NCBI GenBank assembly: GCA_023435825.1
Contig: JAEZMB010000304.1
Span: forward strand, 1-13,575
Direction of reading: 5' to 3'
Length of the DNA: 13,575 nt
Origin: Pseudomonadota bacterium
GTDB lineage: Bacteria; Desulfobacterota; Desulfovibrionia; Desulfovibrionales; Desulfovibrionaceae
The position numbers and the translations under genes are program-made. Shown one piece after another: positions 1 through 7,050 of the stretch. A model generated the notes under the pieces. That model ran no database searches, had not been told where the DNA came from, and worked only from the letters and a program-made list of their open reading frames with translations. Every line of letters starts with the position of its first letter. Within the stretch, counting starts at the first letter, position 1.

Positions 1-32
1 GCGCTGGTGATGTTGTAGCAGTACGAAGATAA
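1..32 (+). CDS. possible 3' end of an upstream gene (partial)
   Basis: Two reading frames stay open from the left edge: one ends with a TAG at 16-18, the other with a TAA at 30-32 after the residues AGDVVAVRR. Either could be the last codons of a gene on the same strand. An ABC ATPase of the kind that follows is usually encoded beside its FtsX-like permease, so a permease end is a reasonable guess. The few residues visible neither confirm the family nor choose the frame. Confidence 0.22.
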   Translation, partial: AGDVVAVRR

Positions 33-46
33 AGCGCCTCGGGCGG

Positions 47-67
47 CCGGGGGCCTGAGGCCCCCGG
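47..67 (+). repeat. GC-rich hairpin in short intergenic gap
   Basis: A perfect 9-bp inverted repeat, CCGGGGGCC and GGCCCCCGG, with a TGA loop lies between the left-edge coding end and the ATPase start. It is followed by C-rich sequence, not a T-run, so it is not a standard intrinsic terminator. It could be an mRNA-stabilising or processing hairpin, or a short REP-like unit. No second copy is seen in the window. Confidence 0.45.
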
Positions 68-89
68 ACCCCCCAACAAGGAACACAGA

Positions 90-788
<699 letters not shown>

Positions 789-808
789 CAAATCTTCCCG
801 CGCCCCCT

Positions 809-835
809 TAGGGAATTGCTGTGTTTTGTCGATAC
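809..835 (+). promoter_or_regulatory. candidate sigma-28 (FliA) promoter for the chemoreceptor
   Basis: TAGG at 809-812, a 15-nt spacer, then GTCGATAC at 828-835. The known sigma-28 pattern is TAAA, 15 nt, GCCGATAA: the -10 part matches at 6 of 8 positions and the -35 part at only 2 of 4. The correct spacing, a position 35 bp before the start codon, and the usual FliA control of chemotaxis genes make it plausible but not proven. Confidence 0.35.
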
Positions 836-870
836 GGAACAAGCAAGACGGAGCCTTGGGGGTTTGTTAC

Positions 871-2904
871 ATGCGCAACTTGAAGCTTGGGGTCAAACTG
901 GTCGGCGGCTTTCTCGTCACGGCGGCCATCACGCTTATAGTCGGTTTGGTGGGCCTGTCGGGCTTGTCCAACGTGTCCCACCACCTGGAAACCGTCACGG
1001 ATGTCAGCCTGCCTACCGTGCGCGATCTGCAGCTGATCAAGATCGCGGGCGAGACGGTCCGGGTGGCGCAGCGTTCCCTGCTCATCCCCGGACTCAGCCA
1101 GAAGGATCGGGAACGCCAGTACGAGAACATCGCCCGGGTGCGCGACACCTACCGCAAAGCCTGGGACGAGTACGACAAATTGCCCAAATCCCCTGAAGCC
1201 GAACGGGTATGGCGGGAATTCGGCCCGGCCTGGCAGGAATGGGTCAAGATCAACAACGAATCCTTCGAACTGGCCAAGCAGTGGGACAAGTCGGACCTCG
1301 ACGACCCGGCGGAATTACGCCAGAAGCTCAATTTGTTCCGCGGCGACCACTACAAACTCCTCGACGACGCCTACGGCCTGGTCCTGTCCGGCAAGCCCCT
1401 GGCCGGCGGCGACAACCCCGAGCAGTGCAACTTCGGGCAATGGATGGCCTCGGCCGGACGCAACATCAATAATCCGGTCTTCAAGAAATCCGTCCAGGAT
1501 CTTCGACAGGTGCATGAAAGGCTGCATCGCGGCGTGGCCCGGTTGAAGGAAATGGCCGCCAAGAACGCTCCCAAGGAGGAGATGCTGGCGCTTGTCCGTA
1601 CGGAAATCCACGACCCCGTGGAACTGACCGTGGCCCAGTTCAACCTCATGGCCGAGGAAGTGGGACGGGTCGAGGAAATCTACGGCCGGATGCGCCAGGA
1701 CGCCATGGTCACGGTGCGCGACAAACAGATCCGTTGTTTCGAGCTCCTTGACCGGCTCATAACCCTGTCCCTGGCCGACGCCGAAAAGAGCCAGGACGAA
1801 GGCGAAGCCGCCGCCGCCAAGGCCAGGCTGATTTCCCTCATCGGCATCGGCTTTGGCGTGGTGCTGGCCCTGCTCCTTGGCATCGTCATTTCCCGCATGA
1901 TCACGCGCCCCATTCTCCTGGGCGTGCGCGCCGCCGAAGGCCTGGCCGCCGGCGACCTCAACCAGCGCATCGAGATCGACCAGAGAGACGAGATCGGCGA
2001 TCTGGCCAAGGCCCTGCGCCACATGATCGAAAAACTGCGCGAAGTGGTCGGCCAGGTGCAGTCCGGCGCGGAGAACGTGGCCTCGGGTTCCGAGGAGCTT
2101 TCGGCCACCACCCAGAGCCTGTCCCAGGGCGCCACCGAACAGGCGGCCAGCGTCGAGGAAATCTCCTCGTCCATGGAAGAGATGGCCGCCAACATCCGCC
2201 AGAACGCCGACAACGCCAAGCAGACCGAACAGATGGCGCTTAAGACCGCCTCCGACGCCCAAAACGGCGGCCAAGCCGTGGCCAAGACCGTCAGCGCCAT
2301 GAAGCAGATCGCCGAGAAAATCGGCATCATCGAGGAAATCGCCCGCCAGACCAACCTGCTGGCGCTTAATGCCGCCATCGAGGCGGCCCGGGCCGGCGAG
2401 CACGGCAAGGGCTTCGCCGTGGTCGCGGCCGAAGTGCGCAAGCTGGCCGAACGCAGCGGCAACGCGGCCGGCGAGATCAGCGAACTGTCCTCCTCCAGCG
2501 TCCAGATAGCCGAAAAAGCCGGCGAACTGCTGGCCCGCATCGTGCCGGACATCCAACGCACCACCGAACTCATCCAGGAAATCACGGCCTCCAGCGTCGA
2601 GCAGAACTCCGGAGCCGAGCAGGTCAACCGGGCCATCCAGCAGCTCGATCAGGTCGTGCAGCAAAACGCCTCGGCCTCCGAGGAAATGGCTTCCACCGCC
2701 GAGGAACTGTCGAGCCAGGCCCTGCAGCTCCAGGACACCGTGTCCTACTTCCGCCTCGACGCCATGAACCGCCGGCCAAGCGCCCCCAAGGCCCTGGCCT
2801 CCGGCCGCAAGTCGTCCCGTCCGGTCGTCCGGCCGGCCCGCCCTGCTTCCGTCAAGGTGGATCTGCACAAGGACGCCGACGACAGCGACTTCGAACGCTT
2901 CTAG
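871..2904 (+). CDS. methyl-accepting chemotaxis protein with periplasmic CZB-like zinc motif
   Basis: A 677-residue transmembrane chemoreceptor that would control the CheA/CheW array and flagellar rotation. Order: TM1 (about 8-31), periplasmic domain (about 32-319), TM2 (about 321-341), HAMP (about 342-395), and a cytoplasmic signalling helix pair with the conserved tip (about 487-532, including ARQTNLLALNAAIEAARAGE). The periplasmic part contains C186-N-F-G-Q-W191, then after 23 residues H215-E-R-L-H219, with H160 upstream. This spacing fits the CZB zinc-binding pattern, although the H160 motif is imperfect. The C-terminus DFERF fits the CheR-binding pentapeptide rule x-[HFYW]-x-x-[HFYW] at the end of a flexible tail. 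I chose the ATG at 871 over the in-frame ATG at 757. The latter lies inside the preceding gene and adds 38 residues before TM1, whereas 871 has GGGGG at 858-862. The ligand is not established. Confidence 0.93.
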   Translation: MRNLKLGVKLVGGFLVTAAITLIVGLVGLSGLSNVSHHLETVTDVSLPTVRDLQLIKIAGETVRVAQRSLLIPGLSQKDRERQYENIARVRDTYRKAWDEYDKLPKSPEAERVWREFGPAWQEWVKINNESFELAKQWDKSDLDDPAELRQKLNLFRGDHYKLLDDAYGLVLSGKPLAGGDNPEQCNFGQWMASAGRNINNPVFKKSVQDLRQVHERLHRGVARLKEMAAKNAPKEEMLALVRTEIHDPVELTVAQFNLMAEEVGRVEEIYGRMRQDAMVTVRDKQIRCFELLDRLITLSLADAEKSQDEGEAAAAKARLISLIGIGFGVVLALLLGIVISRMITRPILLGVRAAEGLAAGDLNQRIEIDQRDEIGDLAKALRHMIEKLREVVGQVQSGAENVASGSEELSATTQSLSQGATEQAASVEEISSSMEEMAANIRQNADNAKQTEQMALKTASDAQNGGQAVAKTVSAMKQIAEKIGIIEEIARQTNLLALNAAIEAARAGEHGKGFAVVAAEVRKLAERSGNAAGEISELSSSSVQIAEKAGELLARIVPDIQRTTELIQEITASSVEQNSGAEQVNRAIQQLDQVVQQNASASEEMASTAEELSSQALQLQDTVSYFRLDAMNRRPSAPKALASGRKSSRPVVRPARPASVKVDLHKDADDSDFERF

Positions 2905-2924
2905 GCCGGTCGTTTCGCCCAATC

Positions 2925-2964
2925 ACAAAGCCCCCGCGCTGCCAAGGCAACGCGGGGGCTTTGT
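2925..2964 (+). terminator. strong terminator after the chemoreceptor gene
   Basis: A 14-bp perfect stem, ACAAAGCCCCCGCG (2925-2938) with CGCGGGGGCTTTGT (2951-2964), and a 12-nt loop, starts 20 bp after the stop codon. The stem includes its own A-rich and T-rich ends. Because the next gene (3017-3478) is on the opposite strand, it may stop transcription from both sides. Confidence 0.8.
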
Positions 2965-3016
2965 CCATTGTTCATGCTCCGCTTGAGCCGTAACTGGAGG
3001 CGGACGTCCCCGGACG

Positions 3017-3478
3017 TCAGACGCGCGGCGGCAAACTCTCGATCATGGCCGAGACAATGGCGGCGGCGTCGCCCACAAAGCGGCTGCACCGGGCGGTAAA
3101 ACGCCCCTCGCGCCGGGCCTGTTCCAGGCCGTCGGGGGTGGAGGGATCAAGCTCCATGAGGTCGCGGCAGATGAGCGACCCATGGCGTTCCAGGAAGCGG
3201 TCGTAGAATTCCCGAGCCCGGGCATAGGTGGCGGCCTTGGCTGCCGCACCGTCCGGCCCGCCGCCGCCCCCGGCCAGCCCCAGCACCATCACCGCCCCGG
3301 AGACCGCGCCGCAGGCCCCGCCGCGCCCCATGCCCACGCCAAAGCCCGTAGCCAGGCGCACGGCCAGCTCAGGATCAAGGCTAAACCGGTCGGCGAAGCT
3401 GCGCAGCACCGCCTGGGCGCAGTTGCAACCTGAAGCGAAATTTTCTTCGGCAATCCCGGCAATATCCTGCTCCGCCAT
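3017..3478 (-). CDS. C_GCAxxG_C_C family cysteine protein
   Basis: A 153-residue protein of the C_GCAxxG_C_C family, whose biochemical function is not established; members are suspected redox or metal proteins of anaerobes. Its cysteines sit at the family positions: C18/C20 (GCNCAQAVL), C56 in GGACGAVSG (54-61), C104 (SLICRDLM) and C131 (CSRFVGDAA). The glycine-rich stretch at 68-77 is a loop. The start at 3478 is preceded on the minus strand by GGAGG, 5 nt from the ATG; a longer in-frame extension to 3625 would cross the terminator at 3587-3613 and is rejected. It lies downstream of the two feoA genes but beyond that terminator, so it is either separately expressed or reached by read-through. 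A link to iron uptake is contextual inference only. Confidence 0.85.
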   Translation of the reverse strand: MAEQDIAGIAEENFASGCNCAQAVLRSFADRFSLDPELAVRLATGFGVGMGRGGACGAVSGAVMVLGLAGGGGGPDGAAAKAATYARAREFYDRFLERHGSLICRDLMELDPSTPDGLEQARREGRFTARCSRFVGDAAAIVSAMIESLPPRV

Positions 3479-3586
3479 GGTTTCCTCCCGGGGGATGCGG
3501 CCCTTGCCCGGACCCAGTCCCCATCGACAGACGCCATACCCCGGCATTTTCCTGCCGGCAAGACGCCTTGGGCGGCCCCGGCCGCA

Positions 3587-3613
3587 AACAAAAAAGGCCG
3601 CCCAAGGGCGACC
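3587..3613 (-). terminator. intrinsic terminator after the feoA pair
   Basis: Read on the minus strand, GGTCGCCC pairs with GGGCGGCC (within 3613-3596) and is followed at once by TTTTTTGTTT (3595-3586). It starts 31 bp after the feoA stop at 3645. The same bases also form a larger 12-bp inverted repeat (3566-3577 with 3596-3607). Confidence 0.75.
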
Positions 3614-3644
3614 GGCCAACGACACAGGCGAGCTTCAAAAAAGA

Positions 3645-3887
3645 CTACAACGGCGACACGGTAATGTGGTCGGCCTCGCTGTTGCGCAGGGTCAGGGTGA
3701 AGGCCTTGAGGCGAATGGCCACCGGGTCGCGCAGGGGCGCGCGGCCGATGACGGCGACTTCCGTGCCGGGCACAAGCCCCATGTCGCGGATGCGGCGTCC
3801 CATTTCTCCCGAAGCGCCCACGCTGACGATGCGGGCCTTTTGGCCCACCTGCAACTGGCGCATGCCGATGATCGTTTCCTGTTCCAT
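3645..3887 (-). CDS. feoA: FeoA-domain protein (second of tandem pair)
   Basis: A small (80-residue) SH3-like FeoA protein. FeoA proteins act in the cytoplasm with the FeoB ferrous-iron permease. The core MRQLQVGQKARIVSVGASGE, the following MGRRIRDMGLVPGTEVAVIG, and DPVAIRLKAFTLTLRNSEA are the typical FeoA beta-barrel signature. The start at 3887 is chosen because the family begins just before MRQLQ; a longer frame to 3962 would overlap the upstream feoA and adds unrelated residues. A GGAAG lies on the minus strand about 11 nt before the ATG, a weak ribosome site, so coupling with the upstream gene (22 bp apart) is likely. No feoB is present in the window. Confidence 0.88.
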   Translation of the reverse strand: MEQETIIGMRQLQVGQKARIVSVGASGEMGRRIRDMGLVPGTEVAVIGRAPLRDPVAIRLKAFTLTLRNSEADHITVSPL

Positions 3888-3909
3888 GTGCTGCCGTTCT
3901 TCCGGCCTT

Positions 3910-4155
3910 TCAGACCGTGGCCACGGCGTCCAGCCGGCCGTACACCTTCTCGGCCAGACCATGCCCCAACGTCATGCATGCGCCCCTGGCCCGCAGGCAG
4001 ACCGGCCCGCCGCAGCAGGAAGTGATCTCCACCACCGTGCCGGGCGTGATGCCCATGGCGCAAAGCCTTCCGCGCGCCCGGGGACAGTCGCACAGCGTCT
4101 CGACGCGCACGCGGCTGCCGGGCGGAAAAGTGGAAAGCGCACCATACGGGGCCAT
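3910..4155 (-). CDS. feoA: cysteine-rich FeoA-domain protein (first of tandem pair)
   Basis: An 81-residue FeoA-like protein. FGxx-type residues typical of FeoA are recognisable in PPGSRVRVETL, then MGITPGTVVEIT and LGHGLAEKVYGRL. It differs from its neighbour by six cysteines, including CDC, SCCGGPVC and GAC, which could bind metal or a cluster; that is inference. The start at 4155 has AAGGAG 6 nt upstream; an in-frame extension to 4368 would run through the Fur box and into repeat copy C and is rejected. It is the first gene behind the Fur-box promoter and is 22 bp from the next feoA. Paired feoA genes, usually with feoB, are common in Desulfovibrio. Confidence 0.87.
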   Translation of the reverse strand: MAPYGALSTFPPGSRVRVETLCDCPRARGRLCAMGITPGTVVEITSCCGGPVCLRARGACMTLGHGLAEKVYGRLDAVATV

Positions 4156-4184
4156 GCCTGTCTCCTTGTTGTCCGAGAGGTAAC

Positions 4185-4203
4185 GACAATGAGAATGATT
4201 GTC
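4185..4203 (-). promoter_or_regulatory. Fur box over the feoA promoter
   Basis: The 19-bp sequence GACAATGAGAATGATTGTC matches the classical Fur consensus (GATAATGATAATCATTATC) at 15 of 19 positions. It lies 29 bp before the first feoA start. A perfect -35 hexamer TTGACA (minus strand, 4205-4200) overlaps it, with a weak -10 TACCTC (4182-4177) at 17-bp spacing. Iron-dependent repression by Fur is the expected outcome. Confidence 0.8.
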
Positions 4204-4347
4204 AAGCTCTGGCGTCACCGTATCGTCATATCCCGCTGACGGCGGCCACGGGTTTGAACGCCCGCAACCGGCCTCATCGGATACCGCCAGCAAGGCGGGC
4301 AACGACGGCGCATCGGCAAGGAAAAGACGGGAATGCGGCAGGCGGCT

Positions 4348-4453
4348 CTCGTGTCGCGCCTCTTGCACAATACGACAGGATTTTCTTAAAAACGAAGCTG
4401 TTAGCCTCTTGCCCGCGAAATACCCTCCGCGCTTTTCGTGGCGGCGGCCCTAG
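4348..4453 (+). repeat. dispersed ~109-bp element, copy C (degenerate)
   Basis: A 106-bp copy of a sequence also found at 6868-6976 and 12281-12389, about 3 bp shorter in the middle. It shares the GTGTCGCG left end, the ATACGA core region, and 21 of 24 bases of the right hairpin (4415-4438) with copy B, and ends in CTAG. The outer inverted repeat is only partly kept and the core palindrome (4362-4389) is eroded. Its right edge supplies the modB stop codon. With the feo promoter it fills the 294-base gap between modB and feoA. Read in the modB direction, its hairpin followed by a short T-run might weakly terminate transcription. Confidence 0.75.
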
Positions 4454-5139
4454 CCTCGGCCGGTCCGTTTGAGCAGCCAGGTCAGGGCCAGGGAGACCAG
4501 GCAGAGCAGCCCGGCCAGATAGCCGGCCCGGTCGTACTGGCCGGAAAAGACGGCGTTGTAGATCTCCAGCGACACCGTGTTGGTGCGGCCGATGATGTCG
4601 CCGCCAAGGAGCAAACTCACCCCGACCTCGCCAAGGGCCCGGCCCACGGCCAAAAACATGCCGGCGGCCACGCTGCGGCGGCAATGGGGCAGGACCACCC
4701 GCACGAAGGTCTCGGCCGAGGATTTGCCGAGCACGGCCGAAAGTTCCATGAGCCGCGTGAGGTCGCCCCGCACCGCCGCCTGCACCGGCCGCACCATGAG
4801 CGGCAACCCGGACACCACGGCCGCCACCACCAGCCCCGGAAAGCCGAAGATGACTTCGGCCCCGGCATACTCGCCCAACGGTCCGCCGAGAAGACCGTTT
4901 CGGCCAAGAAGAAGCAGCAGAAAAAAACCCACGGCCATGGGCGGCAAGACCAGGGGCAACGACACGGTCACATCCAGGGCGGCCACCAGACGGCCGCGCC
5001 CCCGGCCAAGCACATAGCCCAGCGGCACGCCAAGCAGGAAAAACAGTGGCACGGCCACGGCCATGACCCGCAGCGTCAGCCGGATGGAGAAAAGCACGTC
5101 CGGGTCGGCGGCCGTGGCCGCGAGCGTCGCCGGGATCAT
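4450..5139 (-). CDS. modB: molybdate/tungstate ABC transporter permease
   Basis: A 229-residue inner-membrane permease of the ModB/CysT type. About five hydrophobic segments are visible: around 22-45, 57-80, 93-115, 155-178 and 205-222. The cytoplasmic EAA loop, which contacts the ATPase, is at about 132-150 (ELSAVLGKSSAETFVRVVLP), followed by the family's GRALGEVGVSLLLGG stretch. GGAAGG on the minus strand about 8 nt before the ATG supports the start. It is the last gene of the modC-modA-modB unit, 94 bp after modA. Its TAG stop is formed by the CTAG edge of repeat copy C. Molybdate versus tungstate cannot be decided from the permease. Confidence 0.9.
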   Translation of the reverse strand: MIPATLAATAADPDVLFSIRLTLRVMAVAVPLFFLLGVPLGYVLGRGRGRLVAALDVTVSLPLVLPPMAVGFFLLLLLGRNGLLGGPLGEYAGAEVIFGFPGLVVAAVVSGLPLMVRPVQAAVRGDLTRLMELSAVLGKSSAETFVRVVLPHCRRSVAAGMFLAVGRALGEVGVSLLLGGDIIGRTNTVSLEIYNAVFSGQYDRAGYLAGLLCLVSLALTWLLKRTGRG

Positions 5140-5233
5140 GCCCGGTCCTTCCGACGACGGGCGGCACGGGCTGGTCTTGCCCGCGCCGCCGCCAGAGATC
5201 GGACAGCCAGAGGGCTTGCCGCAAAACGAGGCA

Positions 5234-5962
5234 TCACAAACCGTGTTTCTTGAGGATTTCCCGGGCTTGCGGGGTCTCCAGGAAGGCAGCGAAAGCCTTG
5301 ATGGCCTCGGTGTTTTTGGCGTCGGCCAACGGCAAGGCGGCCAATTCGATGGGGTCGTACAGGGACGGGTCGATTTCCAGATAGCCGCCGATGGCCTCGC
5401 CCAGGTCCATGACGTCGGTGCGGTTGACGAATCCGGCGTCCACCTCGCCGCTTTGGACGTAGGTCGTCACCTGGGGAACGGTGGCCACCACCAGCAGTTT
5501 GTCGGCCACGGCCTTGTCCAGCCCGGCTTTCTGCAAATACTGCGTGGCCGCCTTGCCGTAGATGGCCTTGGCCGGATCGGCCATGGCCAGGCGCTTGACC
5601 TCGGGCTTGGCCACATCGCCCGGCGCGGCCAGGGTCTTGCCCTTGGGCCAGGCCACAACCAGCACGCCGCGCCCAAGCGGGACGGCTCCGCTGAATTTCA
5701 AGCCGGCCCCTTCCAGAAAGCCCTTCTCGCCCACCAGCACGTCGATGGCGCCGCTGGTCTTGGCCTGGGGAATGAGCTGGCCCATGTTGGCGAAGATGAG
5801 GTCGGTCTTGACGCCGCCGGCCGCCTCGAAGGCCTTGGCCAGGGCGGTGACCGGCTTCTTGTAGCCGGCCCCGGCCGCCACGGTGAAGGTTTGGGCCAAA
5901 GCCGAAACGGCCAGGCACAGTGTGGCGGCCAACACCGCGCACAGACAGGCAATCCGTCGCAT
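5234..5962 (-). CDS. modA: molybdate/tungstate-type substrate-binding protein, divergent ModA class
   Basis: A 242-residue periplasmic binding protein. The first 24 residues are a signal peptide (MRRIACLCAVLAATLCLAVS, then ALAQ). The mature start TFTVAAGAGYKKPV replaces the VFAAASLT box of classical ModA. The rest follows the type II fold: ANMGQLIPQAK, IDVLVGEK, GRGVLVVAWPKG, MADPAKAIYGKAA, and the late VDAGFVNRTDV box equivalent to GFVYATDA in ModA. AAGGAG about 10 nt upstream supports the start. It sits between the ATPase and the permease, so it is the importer's cognate receptor. The altered anion-site segment suggests a specificity different from the classical ModA at 12505, possibly tungstate, but this is inference. 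Confidence 0.87.
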   Translation of the reverse strand: MRRIACLCAVLAATLCLAVSALAQTFTVAAGAGYKKPVTALAKAFEAAGGVKTDLIFANMGQLIPQAKTSGAIDVLVGEKGFLEGAGLKFSGAVPLGRGVLVVAWPKGKTLAAPGDVAKPEVKRLAMADPAKAIYGKAATQYLQKAGLDKAVADKLLVVATVPQVTTYVQSGEVDAGFVNRTDVMDLGEAIGGYLEIDPSLYDPIELAALPLADAKNTEAIKAFAAFLETPQAREILKKHGL

Positions 5963-6013
5963 CGTTCGTTGCTCCTTACGGTTTGACGCGGCCTGGGCCG
6001 CATTTCCACGGCA

Positions 6014-6865
6014 TCAAACAGCCTGGTCTTCCCGGCGGGGACGACCGGGCGTTGGAAGGTTCCCGCCCCCCGTCGATGCCCGCGTCGGCTGACGGGCCGG
6101 CCGCTTCTCGCCACGCTCCAACGTCGTCGCGCCGCCCTCCTGGCCGATGGGTCCAGGACCGCCGCCGGCCCAGTCAATGCCGCGACGGGCGAGCAGCGCC
6201 CCCTGCTCCCGCAGGTGGACGTCGAGCTGGCGGTCGAACCAGTCCGGGTCCAGGCGACCCTGATTGATGGACACGATGGCGTCGCCGAGCTGGGCCGCTT
6301 CAGCCAGGTCGTGGGTGACGTGGACGATGGGAATGCCGAAGCGATCCCGCACCTCCAGGAGCTGGGCGCGAAGGGCCAGACGGGTGGCCGCGTCCAGGGC
6401 CGAGAAAGGTTCGTCCAGGAGCAGCGCCCGGGGCCGGCGGGCCAGGGCCTGACAGATGGCTCCGCGCTGGCGTTCGCCGCCGGACATGGCCGCCGGCTTG
6501 GCCCCGGCCAGATGGCGGATGCCGAAAAGCGCCAGCAACTCGCCGGCGTAGTCCGCGTCCACGGCGGCATAGGCCACATTCTTGGCCAGGGTCATGTGGG
6601 GAAACAGCGAATACTCCTGGAAGACCAGGCCAATGTCGCGCCGCCGGGGCGGCAGCCGCACCCCGGCCGCCGTGTCGCGCCAGACGGCGTCGCCAAGGCC
6701 GATGACGCCCTCGTCCGGGTCGTCGAGGCCGGCCAAAAGCCGCAGCAAGGTGCTCTTGCCCGACCCCGACGGCCCGGTCAGGACCGTGACGGCCCCGGCC
6801 GGGCAGCGGATGTACGCCGCAAGCGTAAAGTGCGGCAGGCGCTTGACCACCCTGGCGTACAACAT
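6014..6865 (-). CDS. modC: molybdate/tungstate ABC transporter ATPase (ModC-like, no TOBE domain)
   Basis: A 283-residue ATPase for the importer. Walker A GPSGSGKST (31-39), Q-loop Q83, signature MSGGERQR (127-134), Walker B ALLLDEP (147-153) and switch H185 are all present. Molybdate ModC normally carries a C-terminal TOBE domain. Here the fold ends near residue 230, and about 50 low-complexity residues rich in G, R, P and T follow, with no Mop-like motif. That tail could be real, or could reflect a frameshift in the true C-terminus. The start MLYARVVKRLPHFTL fits the family, but the ATG lies only 2 bp from repeat copy A and has no clear ribosome site. It is first in a unit with modA (51 bp gap) and modB. 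Confidence 0.87.
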   Translation of the reverse strand: MLYARVVKRLPHFTLAAYIRCPAGAVTVLTGPSGSGKSTLLRLLAGLDDPDEGVIGLGDAVWRDTAAGVRLPPRRRDIGLVFQEYSLFPHMTLAKNVAYAAVDADYAGELLALFGIRHLAGAKPAAMSGGERQRGAICQALARRPRALLLDEPFSALDAATRLALRAQLLEVRDRFGIPIVHVTHDLAEAAQLGDAIVSINQGRLDPDWFDRQLDVHLREQGALLARRGIDWAGGGPGPIGQEGGATTLERGEKRPARQPTRASTGGGNLPTPGRPRREDQAV

Positions 6866-6867
6866 GC

Positions 6868-6976
6868 CTAGTGTCGCGTCCGCGAAATGCGCATATGGTG
6901 TTTTGTAGTCAACAACCTAAAACCATTTATTTTTCTTAAAAAATACTATCGTATTTTTTAAGGGACGCGACACTAG
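6868..6976 (-). repeat. dispersed 109-bp element, copy A
   Basis: This copy has a perfect 14-bp terminal inverted repeat: CTAGTGTCGCGTCC (6868-6881) and GGACGCGACACTAG (6963-6976). It is reversed relative to copies B and C; its reverse complement aligns without gaps to copy B at 79 of 109 positions. Inside is a perfect 12-4-12 palindrome at 6935-6962. The AT-rich interior contrasts sharply with the surrounding GC-rich DNA. It occupies the whole leader of modC. A TTGACT hexamer on the minus strand (6911-6906) might serve as a -35, but no good -10 follows and it is not conserved in copy B. Confidence 0.88.
6935..6962 (-). promoter_or_regulatory. 28-bp core palindrome of copy A, candidate TunR operator
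   Basis: Arms CTTAAAAAATAC and GTATTTTTTAAG pair perfectly around a GATA spacer. A 28-bp two-arm site is the size of a Xer/dif site, and TunR proteins, which derive from XerC/D, are reported to bind a motif of about 30 bp upstream of mod genes. It lies about 70 bp before the modC start. Assignment to TunR is inference; the published motif was not available for comparison. Confidence 0.45.
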
Positions 6977-7050
6977 CGCCCTGCCCTCAACTGCGGCTTA
7001 GGGCTTCGCGCCGGCAACACGCCCAATCCCGCATTTCCAGTCACCCGGCA

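Noticed and set aside
47..67. Intrinsic terminator before the first ATPase gene
   Set aside because: The hairpin is strong but is followed by A and a run of C, with no T-tract.
1315..2922. Long antisense open frame (535 codons) opposite the chemoreceptor
   Set aside because: It is rich in G, L, H and D with no family motifs and mirrors the third-position GC bias of the real gene; a composition shadow.
4348..4453. Integron attC site reading of the dispersed element
   Set aside because: The size and folding are similar, but the RYYYAAC/GTTRRRY core ends are missing in all three copies and no cassette array is present.
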